A stretch of DNA of 64,000 bases from Frateuria defendens (GTDB lineage Bacteria > Pseudomonadota > Gammaproteobacteria > Xanthomonadales > Rhodanobacteraceae): the NCBI RefSeq assembly GCF_001182895.1, contig NZ_LFQR01000007.1:49839-113838 (forward strand). Reading direction: 5' to 3'. Position numbers and translations under genes: made by a program. Of this stretch, positions 19,485 through 28,291 are shown one piece after another (within the stretch, counting starts at the first letter, position 1; each line of letters starts with the position of its first letter). The notes beneath the pieces were generated by a model that had not been told where the DNA came from, searched no databases, and saw only the letters and a list, made by a program, of their open reading frames with translations.

Positions 19485-21862
19485 GGCGCCGCCGGCCATG
19501 GCGTCCAGCGCCAGTCGCGCACCTCGGGCAAGTCCTCCCCGTGCTCGCTGACGTACAGCTTGTGGCGCTCCATGGTGGTCCAGTAGCGGTCGGTGGCCAC
19601 CTGGGCCAGGCCGGCCAGCCGCGGTACGCGCAGGATGGCGTCCAGCGCGAGCTGGTAGCGGTCGAGGTTGTTCATCACCGCCATGTCGAACGGCGTGGTG
19701 GTGGTGCCTTCCTCCTTGTAGCCGCGCACGTGGAAGTTGTCGTGGTTGTGCCGGCGGTAGGCCAGGCGGTGGATCAGGCCGGGGTAGCCGTGGAAGGCGA
19801 AGATCACCGGCCGGTCGCGGGTGAAGAGTTCGTCGAAGTCGTGGTCGCTCAGGCCGTGCGGGTGCTCGCCCGGCGGTTGCAATGCCATCAGGTCGACCAC
19901 GTTGACCACGCGGATGCGCAGGTCCGGCACGTATTCGCGCAGCAGCGTCACCGCGGCCAGCGTTTCCAGCGTGGGCACGTCGCCGGCGCAGGCCATCACC
20001 ACGTCCGGCTCGCCGCCGCCCTCGTTGCCGGCCCACGCCCAGGTGCCCGCGCCGGCGCTGCAATGACGGGCGGCCGATTCGACGTCCAGCCACTGCCAGG
20101 CCGGCTGCTTGCCGGCCACGATCAGGTTGACGTAGTGGCGGCTGCGCAGGCAGTGGTCGGCCACCGACAGCAGGCAGTTGGCGTCGGGCGGCAGGTAGAT
20201 GCGCACCACGCCAGCCTTCTTGTTGGCGACGTGGTCGAGGAAGCCCGGGTCCTGGTGCGAGAAACCGTTGTGGTCCTGCCGCCACACGTGCGAGGTGAGC
20301 AGGTAGTTGAGCGAGGCGATCGGCGCGCGCCAGGGAATCTGCCGGGTGGTCTTCAGCCACTTCGCGTGCTGGTTGAACATCGAGTCGATGATGTGGATGA
20401 AGGCCTCGTAGCAGGAGAACAGGCCGTGGCGGCCGGTGAGCAGGTAACCCTCCAGCCAGCCCTGGCAGAGGTGCTCGCTGAGCACCTCCATCACCCGGCC
20501 GTCCGGGGAGAGGTTCACGTCCACCGGCTCGATCTGTGCCATCCAGGTCTTGGGCGAGGCCGCGAACACGTCCTGCAGGCGGTTGGAGGCGGTCTCGTCG
20601 GGGCCGAACAGGCGGAAGTTGCGCGCCTCGGCGTTGAGCTTCATCACCTCGCGCAGGAAGGTGCCCAGCACCTGGGTGGACTCCGCCTCGGCGGCGCCCG
20701 GCGCCGGCACCTCGACGGCGTGGTCGCGGAAATGCGGCAGGGTGAGCGGCTTGAGCAGCGCGCCGCCGTTGGCGTGCGGGTTGCAGCCCATGCGCCGCAG
20801 GCCGGTGGGCGCCAGTTCGGCCAGCTCGGCGCGGAAGCGTCCGTCCCCGTCGAACAGCTCGCGCGGCCGGTAGCTTTGCAGCCAGTCTTCGAGCAGTGTG
20901 ACGTGGGCCGGGTCGTCGAAGTCCTTGATCGGCACCTGGTGCGCGCGCCAGGTGCCTTCCACCGGCAGGCCGTCGACCACTTTCGGCCCGGTCCAGCCCT
21001 TGGGCGTGCGCAGCACGATCAGCGGCCAGCGCGGGCGGGGCGGCGGCGTCTTCGCGGAGGCCGCGCGTGCGTTGTGCTGGATCTCGCGGATCCGCGCCAA
21101 CGCGGCGTCCAGCGCCGCGGCCAGCTGCTGGTGCATGCGCAGCGGCTCGTCGCCCTCGACCACTATGGGAACGTAGCCGTAGCCGCGGAAGAGTTCGTTC
21201 AACTCGTCCGGGTGGATGCGCGCCAGCAGGGTGGGGTTGGCGATCTTGTAGCCGTTCAAGTGCAGGATGGGCAGCACCGCGCCGTCGCGCGCGGGGTTGA
21301 GGAACTTGTTGGAGTGCCAGCTGGTGGCGAGCGCGCCGGTTTCCGCCTCGCCGTCGCCCACCACGCAGGCCACGACCAGGTCCGGGTTGTCGAAGGCCGC
21401 GCCGTAGGCATGCGCCAGCGAGTAGCCCAACTCGCCGCCCTCGTGGATGGAGCCGGGCGTTTCCGGCGCCACGTGGCTGGGGATGCCGTAGGGCCAGGAG
21501 AACTGGCGGAACAGCCGGCGCATACCGTTCCTGTCGCGCTCGATATCGGGATAGACCTCGGTATAGGAGCCTTCCAGGTAGGCATGCGCGACCAGGCCGG
21601 GCCCGCCGTGGCCCGGGCCGATCACGTAGATCATGTCGAGGTTGTGCGCCTTGATCAGGCGGTTGAGATGCACGTAGAGGAAGTTCAGCCCCGAGGTGGT
21701 GCCCCAGTGGCCGAGCAGGCGCGGCTTGATGTGCCGCCGCTCCAGCGGCACCTCCAGCAGCGGGTTGTCCTGCAGATAGATCTGGCCCACGGTGAGGTAG
21801 TTCGCCGCGCGCCAGTAGGCGTGCATGCGTTGCAGGAGGTCCTCGGACAAGGGCTCGGGCAT
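19481..21862 (-). CDS. xfp: Phosphoketolase (xylulose 5-phosphate/fructose 6-phosphate)
   Basis: 793 aa, normal for the family. A thiamine-diphosphate enzyme that splits xylulose 5-phosphate (or fructose 6-phosphate) with phosphate into acetyl phosphate and glyceraldehyde 3-phosphate (or erythrose 4-phosphate). Visible motifs: '[19 protein letters not shown]', '[10 protein letters not shown]', the TPP/Mg motif '[18 protein letters not shown]', '[14 protein letters not shown]', and the C-terminal '[20 protein letters not shown]'. The start [10 protein letters not shown] is chosen over an ATG 39 bases upstream because the family begins here. It sits downstream of a universal stress protein and overlaps ackA. 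Confidence 0.96.
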   Translation of the reverse strand: MPEPLSEDLLQRMHAYWRAANYLTVGQIYLQDNPLLEVPLERRHIKPRLLGHWGTTSGLNFLYVHLNRLIKAHNLDMIYVIGPGHGGPGLVAHAYLEGSYTEVYPDIERDRNGMRRLFRQFSWPYGIPSHVAPETPGSIHEGGELGYSLAHAYGAAFDNPDLVVACVVGDGEAETGALATSWHSNKFLNPARDGAVLPILHLNGYKIANPTLLARIHPDELNELFRGYGYVPIVVEGDEPLRMHQQLAAALDAALARIREIQHNARAASAKTPPPRPRWPLIVLRTPKGWTGPKVVDGLPVEGTWRAHQVPIKDFDDPAHVTLLEDWLQSYRPRELFDGDGRFRAELAELAPTGLRRMGCNPHANGGALLKPLTLPHFRDHAVEVPAPGAAEAESTQVLGTFLREVMKLNAEARNFRLFGPDETASNRLQDVFAASPKTWMAQIEPVDVNLSPDGRVMEVLSEHLCQGWLEGYLLTGRHGLFSCYEAFIHIIDSMFNQHAKWLKTTRQIPWRAPIASLNYLLTSHVWRQDHNGFSHQDPGFLDHVANKKAGVVRIYLPPDANCLLSVADHCLRSRHYVNLIVAGKQPAWQWLDVESAARHCSAGAGTWAWAGNEGGGEPDVVMACAGDVPTLETLAAVTLLREYVPDLRIRVVNVVDLMALQPPGEHPHGLSDHDFDELFTRDRPVIFAFHGYPGLIHRLAYRRHNHDNFHVRGYKEEGTTTTPFDMAVMNNLDRYQLALDAILRVPRLAGLAQVATDRYWTTMERHKLYVSEHGEDLPEVRDWRWTPWPAAP

Positions 21863-21976
21863 GGCGGGCTCCACGGCAGGGCTTGGGAAAGCGCCCCACA
21901 CTATGGGGCGAAGGCGGGACGCGATGTCCTTTTGGGGTGAACGCGGCGCGAGGACGGGGCCGCTGCCGCACGGGCG

Positions 21977-22777
21977 TCAGTGCGTCAGCAGCAGCGGCAG
22001 CGAGGCGTGGTCGAGCATCCAGCGCGTGGCGCCGCCGAGGATCAGCTCGCTCATCCGCGAGCGTCCCCAGGCGCCCATCACCAGCAGGTCGGCCTGCATC
22101 CCCCGGGCTTCCGCCAGCAGGGCGCGGCCGGTGTCGCGCTCGGCCTCGAAGTGCTGCCATTGCGCCCGGATGCCATGGCGCTCCAGCCACTCGCGCAGCG
22201 GTGGCGGTGGCGGGCCGATGCCGGGCAGGGCGACGCGGGTGCCGTCCAGCACGCGCACCGCGGTGGCGTGCTCCAGCAGCGGCAGCGCCGCCTTGGCCGC
22301 GCGCGCCGCCTCGCCGCTGCCGTTCCAGGCGATCAGCACGCGCTGCGCCGACAGCGTGCCGGTCCAGGTATCGGGCACCAGCAGCATCGGCGAGGTGTCG
22401 GCGAACAGCACGCGAGTCAACTCGTCGAAGCCCGCCGGCGCCTCGGGGGCACGTACCGGCAGCTCGCAGACCAGGAGGTCCGCCAGCTGCGAGCGCTTGG
22501 CGAGCGAGGTGACGTAGATGCCGCGCAGCACTTCCCAGGCCCCCTCGACGCCGGCCTTGCGGCACAGTTCGAGCCACCATTCCTGGCGCATCCGCGCATC
22601 GCGCTCCTCGGCGGCGATCAGGGCGGCGACTTCGGCCTGGCCCAGCAGCGAGGGGTACACCGCCACCACCTGCAGCCCGGTGACGAAGGCCCGCTCGCGC
22701 CTGGCCAGCTCCAGCGCGCCGGGGATGAAGGGCGAGTCGGCGCGCGCCTTGCCGACGTTGACGACCATATCGAGCAT
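21977..22777 (-). CDS. Universal stress protein, two-domain
   Basis: 266 aa. Two UspA folds in tandem; the C-terminal one keeps the nucleotide-binding pattern 'LVMGAWGRSRMSELILGG'. The start is set by GGGAGAT upstream. It is the first gene of the usp-xfp-ackA operon and is transcribed away from a divergent SDR gene; an FNR/ANR-like dyad lies 57 bp upstream of its ATG. UspA proteins are cytoplasmic, often bind ATP, and are induced on growth arrest or oxygen loss. Close paralogue of the protein at 32317-33126. Confidence 0.9.
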   Translation of the reverse strand: MLDMVVNVGKARADSPFIPGALELARRERAFVTGLQVVAVYPSLLGQAEVAALIAAEERDARMRQEWWLELCRKAGVEGAWEVLRGIYVTSLAKRSQLADLLVCELPVRAPEAPAGFDELTRVLFADTSPMLLVPDTWTGTLSAQRVLIAWNGSGEAARAAKAALPLLEHATAVRVLDGTRVALPGIGPPPPPLREWLERHGIRAQWQHFEAERDTGRALLAEARGMQADLLVMGAWGRSRMSELILGGATRWMLDHASLPLLLTH

Positions 22778-22834
22778 CGCAATCTCCCGTCCGCGGCGTG
22801 GGCTCCATCATCGCGCCATGCCCCGACGTGGCGC

Positions 22835-22848
22835 TTGATCGACGTCAA
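22835..22848. promoter_or_regulatory. FNR/ANR-like binding site between divergent operons
   Basis: TTGAT-CGAC-GTCAA differs from the FNR consensus TTGAT-N4-ATCAA at one position. It stands almost midway in the 124-bp gap, 57 bp from the usp start at 22777 and 53 bp from the SDR start at 22902, and could serve both promoters. Site assignment rests on the consensus and the anaerobic-type gene content. Confidence 0.65.
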
Positions 22849-22901
22849 GACGACCGCGCCGGAGGCGTCGCAAGCTGGTGCCGTGCTGGGAGGGTACGGC
22901 G

Positions 22902-23663
22902 ATGAGCAGACTCGACGGCAAGGTGGCCTTGGTCACAGGCGGCGCACTGGGCATTGGCGCGGCCTGCGTGAACCGGCTGGTGGAGGCGGGCGCGAGGGTG
23001 GCGGTGGCCGATGTGCTCGACGGGCCGGGGCGGCAGCTGGCGGAACGGTTTGGCGACCGCGCGCGCTACTTCCACGCGGACGTCGCCGTCGAGGCCGAGG
23101 TGCAGCGCCTGCTGGCGGACATGCTGGCCGCCTTCGGCCGGCTGGACGTGCTGGTCAACAACGCCGGCATCGCCGGCGCCAACAAGCCCACCCACGAGAT
23201 CACCGAGGCCGAGTGGGACCGCGTGCAGGCGGTGAACGTGAAGGGCGTGTTCTTCTGCACCAAGCACGCCATCGCCCCGCTGCGCGCCGCGGGCGGCGGC
23301 AGCATCATCAACCTGTCCTCGATCTACGGCCTGGTCGGCGCGCCGGACGTGCCGCCGTACCACGCCTCCAAGGGTGCGGTGCGGCTGATGAGCAAGACCG
23401 ACGCGCTGCTCTATGCCGCCGACCGCATCCGGGTGAACTCGATCCACCCCGGCTACATCTGGACGCCGATGGTGGAGCACCACCTCGCCGCGACCGGCGG
23501 CGACCTGGAACAGCTGCGCCGCGAGGTCGGCGCGCTGCATCCGTTGGGGCACATGGGCGAACCCGACGACATCGCCTGGGGCGTGGTCTACCTCGCCTCG
23601 GACGAGTCGAAGTTCGTGACCGGCAGCGAGCTGGTCATCGATGGCGGCTACAGCTGCCGCTGA
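22902..23663 (+). CDS. Short-chain dehydrogenase/reductase (SDR)
   Basis: 253 aa. Classical SDR: the NAD(P)-binding 'LVTGGALGIGAA', the 'NNAGIAG' motif, catalytic Ser in 'IINLSSIYG' and YHASK (Tyr and Lys), then 'IHPGYIWTPM' and the C-terminal 'GSELVIDGGYSCR'. An Asp after the second strand ('VAVADVLDG') suggests NAD rather than NADP. The substrate is unknown; the sequence resembles 3-alpha/7-alpha-hydroxysteroid or cyclopentanol-type SDRs. GGGAGGG precedes the ATG at 22902. First gene of a + strand operon with usp and the P-type ATPase, under the dyad at 22835. Confidence 0.92.
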   Translation: MSRLDGKVALVTGGALGIGAACVNRLVEAGARVAVADVLDGPGRQLAERFGDRARYFHADVAVEAEVQRLLADMLAAFGRLDVLVNNAGIAGANKPTHEITEAEWDRVQAVNVKGVFFCTKHAIAPLRAAGGGSIINLSSIYGLVGAPDVPPYHASKGAVRLMSKTDALLYAADRIRVNSIHPGYIWTPMVEHHLAATGGDLEQLRREVGALHPLGHMGEPDDIAWGVVYLASDESKFVTGSELVIDGGYSCR

Positions 23664-23682
23664 GCGGCATGAGGAGGGCGTC

Positions 23683-24120
23683 ATGTTCCAGCACATCCTG
23701 CTTCCCACCGACGGTTCCGAGCTGTCCCTGCGGGCGGTGGACATGGGCATCAAGCTGGCGAAGCTGTGCGGTGCACGGCTCTATGCCATCCACGTGGCCA
23801 AGCCCTTCGTCGCCATCACCTACCAGGTCGAGATGATCGAGGCGCCCGAGGCGCTCTACACACAGGAGGCGATCGCCCGCGCCGAGTCCTATCTGGACGA
23901 GGTGCGCCGGCGCGCCGAGGCCGCCGGCATGGCCTGCGAGGGCGAATACGCCTTCGACCACGCCCCCCACGAGGCCATCATCGCGTCGGCGGCGGCGCAC
24001 CACTGCGACCTGATCGTGATGGCCTCGCACGGCCGCACCGGCGTGCGCCGGCTGCTGCTGGGCAGCGAGACGCACAAGGTGCTGCTGGGCTGCGACGTGC
24101 CGGTGCTGGTGTGCCACTGA
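23683..24120 (+). CDS. Universal stress protein UspA, single domain
   Basis: 145 aa. 'ILLPTDGSELSLRAVDMGI' opens the fold and 'LIVMASHGRTGVRRLLLGS' is the ATP-binding G-x2-G-x9-G-S pattern, so it probably binds ATP, unlike some UspA proteins. GAGGAGGG lies before the ATG, 19 bases after the SDR stop. Its end overlaps the GTG of the following P-type ATPase by ten bases, indicating coupled translation. Confidence 0.93.
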   Translation: MFQHILLPTDGSELSLRAVDMGIKLAKLCGARLYAIHVAKPFVAITYQVEMIEAPEALYTQEAIARAESYLDEVRRRAEAAGMACEGEYAFDHAPHEAIIASAAAHHCDLIVMASHGRTGVRRLLLGSETHKVLLGCDVPVLVCH

Positions 24121-26393
24121 AACCGCCGCGCGCATGGCTCGACGCCGCCTTGCTGGGCATCACGCTGCTGGCGCTGGCGGGTGGCGGCCTGGCCCGCTGG
24201 CTGGGCCTCGCCGAAACGGCTCGACTGGCCTGGAACGCCAGCGCCCTGCTGCTGGCGGCCTGGCTGGCGGCGGAAAGCGCGGCCCGGCTGTGGCGCCGCC
24301 AGGTGGGGGTGGATCTGATCGCCCTGCTGGCGATCGTGGGGGCGGTGTCGCTCGGCCAGGCGCTGGTGGCGGCGGTGATCGCCCTGATGCTGGCCGGGGG
24401 ACGCGCGCTTGAGCGCTATACCGAGCGCCGCGCCGAGCGGGAGCTGCGTCGGCTGATCGACCGCGCCCCCCGCTTCGCCTGGTGCTACCGGGGCGGCCTC
24501 CTTGAACAGGTCGCGGTGGAGCGGGTGCGTCCGGGCGACCGCCTGCTGGTGAGGACGGGCGACGTGCTGCCGGTCGATGGCGAGGTGATCGACGCGATGG
24601 CGCTGCTGGACGAGGCGGCACTCACCGGCGAACCGTTGCCGGTGAATCGTGGCGCCGGCGATGCCGTGCGCAGCGGCGGGGTGAACGCCGGCCCGCCGTT
24701 CGACCTGCGCGCCACCGCGACCGCCGCGCAAAGCACCTATGCCGGCATCGTGAAGCTGGCCGAGGCGGCGCGGCAGTCGCGGGCGCCGTCCGCGCGGCTG
24801 GCCGACCGCTACGCGCTGGCGCTGATCCCGCTCACGCTGGCGGTGGCCGGCGTGGCGTGGCTGCTCAGTGGCGATCCGTTGCGGGTGCTGGCGGTGCTGG
24901 TGGTCGCCACGCCGTGCCCGCTGATCCTGGCCGTGCCGGTGGCGATCGTAGGCGGCATCTCGCGCTGCGCGCGCCGCGGCATCCTGGTCAAGGACGGCGC
25001 CACGCTGGAGGCGCTGGCGCGCGTGCAGCAGCTGTTCCTCGACAAGACCGGCACGCTGACGGCGGGCAGGATCGGCGTGCGCACGGTGGAGAGCGCGGGC
25101 ACGTATGCGCCCGCGCAACTGCTGCACCTGGCCGGATCGCTGGCGCAGGCCTCGCCGCATCCGGTGGCGCAGGCGATCGCCCAGGCCGCGCGCGAGCGGG
25201 CGCCGCTGGAGCCGCCGCAAGCGGTGCGGGAGAGCGCGGGCGCCGGCCTTTGCGGCACCGTGGCCGGCCGCGAGGTGTGGCTGGGCGAACACGGCTACGT
25301 GGCGGCGGCGGTGCCGGCGGAGCCGTGGTCCGGTGCGATGCTGCGCCGCATGAACCACGAGCTGCTGGACGGCAGCTTCGTCGCCGTCGATGGCGCCATG
25401 GCCGGCGCGGTGCTGTTCGACGACCGCCTCCGGCAGGAGTCGCCCGGCGCCCTGCGGCGGCTGCGCCAGGCCGGCATCCGGCGGATCGTGATGCTGACCG
25501 GCGACCGCGCCGAGGCGGCGCAGTTGGTCGGCGTGGCCGCCGGCGTGGACGAGGTGCGGGCCGGCCTCACCCCGGCCGCCAAGCTGGCGGCGATCGCCGA
25601 GGGTCGCCGCCAAGGCGTCACGATGATGATCGGCGACGGCATCAACGACGCGCCGGCGCTGGCCGCGGCCGACGTGGGCGTGGCGCTGGGCGCGCGGGGG
25701 GCGTCCGCCTCGTCCGAGGCGGCCGGCGTCGTGCTGCTGGTCGATCGCCTGGACCGCGTCGCGGAGGCCCTGTGCATCGCGCGCCGCGCACGGCGCATCG
25801 CGGTGCAGGGCGTGCTGGCCGGGATGGGGCTGTCGCTGCTGGCGATGCTGTGGGCGGCGGCCGGCCTGCTGCCGGCGCTGGCCGGCGCGGTGCTGCAGGA
25901 GGCGATCGACGTGGCCGTGATCGCCAATGCCTTGCGCGTGCTGGGCGGCCGGGCGCCGCCGGCGCTGGGCGGCGCCGTCATCGACCGCCTGCGCGAAGAG
26001 CATGCGGCGCTGGCGCCCGTGCTGCAGCAGGTGCGCCGCGCCGCCGAGCGGGTTGCCAGCGACCCGCCCGCGCAGGCGCGCAGCGAGCTGGACGCATTGC
26101 TGCGGGGGCTCGAACGGCAGCTCGTGCCGCACGAGCAGGCCGACGAGGCGCAGCTGTATCCGCAGCTCGCGCGCAGGCTGCATGGCGAGGACCCGCTCGC
26201 CGCGATGAGCCATACGCACCGCGAGATCTTCAGGCTGATCCATCTCCTGCAGCGCATGGTCGCCGACCTCGCCGGCGGCGTGACCGTTGCCTCGCTGGAG
26301 GAGATCCAGCGCACCCTGCTGCGACTGGACACCGTGCTCGGGCTGCATTTCGCCCAGGAGGAGGAGCTCTACCACAGTCTCGACGACCGCTGA
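24111..26393 (+). CDS. P1B-5-like heavy-metal P-type ATPase fused to a C-terminal hemerythrin domain
   Basis: About 760 aa from the GTG at 24111. No N-terminal metal-binding (HMA) domain is present. Phosphatase motif LTGEP near 171-175, membrane motif TPCPL at 267-271, phosphorylated Asp311 in DKTGTLTAG, 'MLTGDRAEAA' and 'MIGDGINDAPAL' are intact, so it should pump. From about residue 624 a hemerythrin domain follows, with ligands in 'REEHAAL', 'LVPHEQADEAQLYP', 'SHTHREIF' and 'LGLHFAQEEELYH'. TPCPL plus hemerythrin is the pattern of P1B-5 ATPases, linked to Ni/Fe export (for example Nia of Sinorhizobium). The di-iron centre may sense oxygen or iron. It is last in the SDR-usp-ATPase operon; the substrate is inferred. 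Confidence 0.88.
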   Translation: MPLKPPRAWLDAALLGITLLALAGGGLARWLGLAETARLAWNASALLLAAWLAAESAARLWRRQVGVDLIALLAIVGAVSLGQALVAAVIALMLAGGRALERYTERRAERELRRLIDRAPRFAWCYRGGLLEQVAVERVRPGDRLLVRTGDVLPVDGEVIDAMALLDEAALTGEPLPVNRGAGDAVRSGGVNAGPPFDLRATATAAQSTYAGIVKLAEAARQSRAPSARLADRYALALIPLTLAVAGVAWLLSGDPLRVLAVLVVATPCPLILAVPVAIVGGISRCARRGILVKDGATLEALARVQQLFLDKTGTLTAGRIGVRTVESAGTYAPAQLLHLAGSLAQASPHPVAQAIAQAARERAPLEPPQAVRESAGAGLCGTVAGREVWLGEHGYVAAAVPAEPWSGAMLRRMNHELLDGSFVAVDGAMAGAVLFDDRLRQESPGALRRLRQAGIRRIVMLTGDRAEAAQLVGVAAGVDEVRAGLTPAAKLAAIAEGRRQGVTMMIGDGINDAPALAAADVGVALGARGASASSEAAGVVLLVDRLDRVAEALCIARRARRIAVQGVLAGMGLSLLAMLWAAAGLLPALAGAVLQEAIDVAVIANALRVLGGRAPPALGGAVIDRLREEHAALAPVLQQVRRAAERVASDPPAQARSELDALLRGLERQLVPHEQADEAQLYPQLARRLHGEDPLAAMSHTHREIFRLIHLLQRMVADLAGGVTVASLEEIQRTLLRLDTVLGLHFAQEEELYHSLDDR

Positions 26394-26508
26394 GCCGGCA
26401 TGGTTTCGAGCCCGCGTGCCCGGCATGTCCGGGTGGCGCAAGGTGTAACGATGCCCATCGTAGGCTGCATCCGTACGGGCTGATCGCACCCGCTGGAGTG
26501 ATGCCAAG

Positions 26509-26667
26509 ATGGCCGGCGCCGTCGTTCTCGACCTGGTCCAGCTGCGCAGGCGCTGCAGCGCCTGCGCGCTGCACGAGGTGAACCGGAAAGTGGTGCGCAT
26601 CCTTCGCCCCGACCGGCTGGCCGCGCTGTGCAGCAGTCCCGCCTCGCATGGCAGCAAGACGGGCTGA
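26509..26667 (+). CDS. Short ORF resembling the N-terminus of an FNR-type regulator
   Basis: 52 aa. 'LDLVQLRRRCSACALHEV' resembles the cysteine-containing N-terminus of FNR/ANR proteins (C-x2-C near the Fe-S cluster), but the third Cys of the usual 'LCLP' is replaced by 'VNRK' and the reading frame ends soon after, without cyclic-nucleotide or HTH domains. It is either a remnant of an fnr-like gene or a chance match. It lies just upstream of an FNR-like dyad. GGAG stands ten bases before the ATG. Confidence 0.3.
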   Translation: MAGAVVLDLVQLRRRCSACALHEVNRKVVRILRPDRLAALCSSPASHGSKTG

Positions 26668-26698
26668 GCGTTGGCCTGGCAGGCGGGAGCGATTCTGT

Positions 26699-26712
26699 TT
26701 GACCTGGGTCAA
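26699..26712. promoter_or_regulatory. FNR/ANR-like binding site upstream of the GNAT-usp-deoA operon
   Basis: TTGAC-CTGG-GTCAA is a perfect dyad with FNR half-site spacing, one change per half from TTGAT/ATCAA. It lies 89 bp before the GNAT start at 26802, a distance that allows an activator position near -41 with a leader of about 50 nt. Confidence 0.6.
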
Positions 26713-26801
26713 GCGGAAGCGCCGGTTTCGGCGTAGTAATGGCCACAGGGCCGTCGGCATGCGCCGGCGGCGAGCGCGTCGCCACCCGCGGGAGGTCGTC
26801 C

Positions 26802-27368
26802 ATGTCCACCCCATCCACCGGCTCCCCCCCCATCGATGCCAGCCCGCCCCTGCTGTCGGGCGACCACTGGATCGAGACGCTGAACGACGGCAGCCACGTG
26901 CTGGTGCGTCCGCTGCGCGAGGAGGACCGCGAGCGCGAGAAGCGCTTCATCGAAAGGCTGTCGGCGAACGCGCGCCATTTCCGTTTCCTGGGCGAGATCC
27001 GCGAGGCGAGCCCCGCGCTGCTCGACCAGCTGATGAAAGTCGACTACCGCTGGAACATGGCCTTCGTGGCGCTGGTGCACGACAACGGCGAATTGCGCGA
27101 GGTGGGCGTGAGCCGCTACAGCGCCTCGGACGACCACCTGCATTGCGAATGCGCGGTAACGGTGGCCGACGACTGGCGGCATCGCGGCCTCGGCGTGACG
27201 TTGATGCGCCATCTCATCAACGTGGCACGCAAGAACGGATTCCGCCAGATGTTCTCGATCGACGCCGCCGCCAACGAGCCGATGCACGAGTTGGCCGAAT
27301 TCCTGGGCTTTCGCTGTCGCCGCGATCCGCAGGACGCGACCCAGGTCATCCATAGCCTGGATCTGTAG
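26802..27368 (+). CDS. GNAT-family N-acetyltransferase
   Basis: 188 aa from the ATG at 26802, chosen for GGGAGG just upstream (the frame is open to 26739). The acetyl-CoA-binding motif is in 'VADDWRHRGLGVTLMRHLIN' (Arg-x-x-Gly-x-Gly/Val), after 'HCECAVTV'. The N-terminal 'TLNDGSHVLVRPLREEDRE' is typical of the GNAT domains linked to protein-lysine acetylation (Pat/acetyltransferase-like) in stress loci. Substrate unknown. First gene of a + strand series reaching to 32212. Confidence 0.88.
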   Translation: MSTPSTGSPPIDASPPLLSGDHWIETLNDGSHVLVRPLREEDREREKRFIERLSANARHFRFLGEIREASPALLDQLMKVDYRWNMAFVALVHDNGELREVGVSRYSASDDHLHCECAVTVADDWRHRGLGVTLMRHLINVARKNGFRQMFSIDAAANEPMHELAEFLGFRCRRDPQDATQVIHSLDL

Positions 27369-27381
27369 AGGGGAGGCAGCC

Positions 27382-28278
27382 ATGCGTAGCTCGTCAGGAC
27401 GGATCTCGCGCCGCCCGCCGTCGGCGTTGCCGGTCGCCCCGGTGCTGCTGCCGCGCATCGGCGACGTGCTGGCCCTGGTCACCGCCACCACGCCGTGGAG
27501 CGCGTCCGCGACGGTCGGCGCGCAGCTGGCCGCGCACTGGGGCGGCACACTGACCGGCTGCTTCATCGACCCGGTGCTGCGGGCATTGCGCGGCGCGGAT
27601 GCCGAGCCCACCGTGATGGCGTTGCTCAACGAGCCCCACGCCGAACCGGCGACCGATCCGGCCAGGGCCGACTTCGCCGGCTTCGCGCGGCGCCACGGCG
27701 TGGCCCATGCGAGCTGGACGTTGGCGCAAGCCGGCCTGGCGCCCACCCTGCGGCAGCTGTGCGCCTGGCACGACCTGGCGGTGATCGAGCGCGACATCGT
27801 CGAACCGGGCGACCTGCTCGACGTGCTGGGCGAGGCGCTGCTGGGGTGCCGCATGCCGTGCCTGATCCTGCCGCCCGACTACGCGGCCGAGCCTCGCTTC
27901 AATCGCGTCGTCGTGGGCTGGAACGGCAGCCTGGAGGCCGCGCGCGCGGTCCATGCGGCGCTGCCGATGCTGGCCGAGGCGAAGGAGGTCGGCGTGCTCG
28001 ACGGCATGACCGCCGGCGCGGGCGACGACGACGATGGCCTGCCGCATTTCGATCCGTTCGAATACCTGGAGCGGCACGGCATCGCGGCAAAGCGGCATGC
28101 CTTCCACGCCGATGGGGCGGCAGCCGGGGCCGCCTTGCTGGAGGAGGCCCGCCGCATGCGCGCCGACCTGCTGGTGATGGGGGCCTACAGCCACTCGCGC
28201 CTGCGCGAGCGGGTGCTGGGCGGCGCCACGCGCTACGTGCTGGTGCATGCGAACCTCCCCGTGTTGATGCAGCACTGA
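27382..28278 (+). CDS. Universal stress protein, two-domain
   Basis: 298 aa, start set by GGGGAGG. Two UspA-like halves; the second keeps 'LLVMGAYSHSRLRERVLGG' and 'NRVVVGWNGSLEAARAV'. The first half is divergent ('LALVTATTPWSASATVGAQL'). It lies 13 bases after the GNAT gene and 13 before the phosphorylase gene, so it is within that operon. Confidence 0.88.
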   Translation: MRSSSGRISRRPPSALPVAPVLLPRIGDVLALVTATTPWSASATVGAQLAAHWGGTLTGCFIDPVLRALRGADAEPTVMALLNEPHAEPATDPARADFAGFARRHGVAHASWTLAQAGLAPTLRQLCAWHDLAVIERDIVEPGDLLDVLGEALLGCRMPCLILPPDYAAEPRFNRVVVGWNGSLEAARAVHAALPMLAEAKEVGVLDGMTAGAGDDDDGLPHFDPFEYLERHGIAAKRHAFHADGAAAGAALLEEARRMRADLLVMGAYSHSRLRERVLGGATRYVLVHANLPVLMQH

Positions 28279-28291
28279 ACGTGTTGCATCG

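Noticed and set aside
19541..21940. A 799-codon + strand open frame opposite phosphoketolase
   Set aside because: Shadow frame; no motif, and the phosphoketolase TPP motif is on the other strand.
18312..22811. A 1499-codon open frame on the minus strand spanning ackA, xfp and a usp gene
   Set aside because: It is in frame with ackA only; across xfp and usp it is an Arg/Pro/Ala-rich shadow, a common artefact of high G+C. The three real genes have their own starts and motifs.
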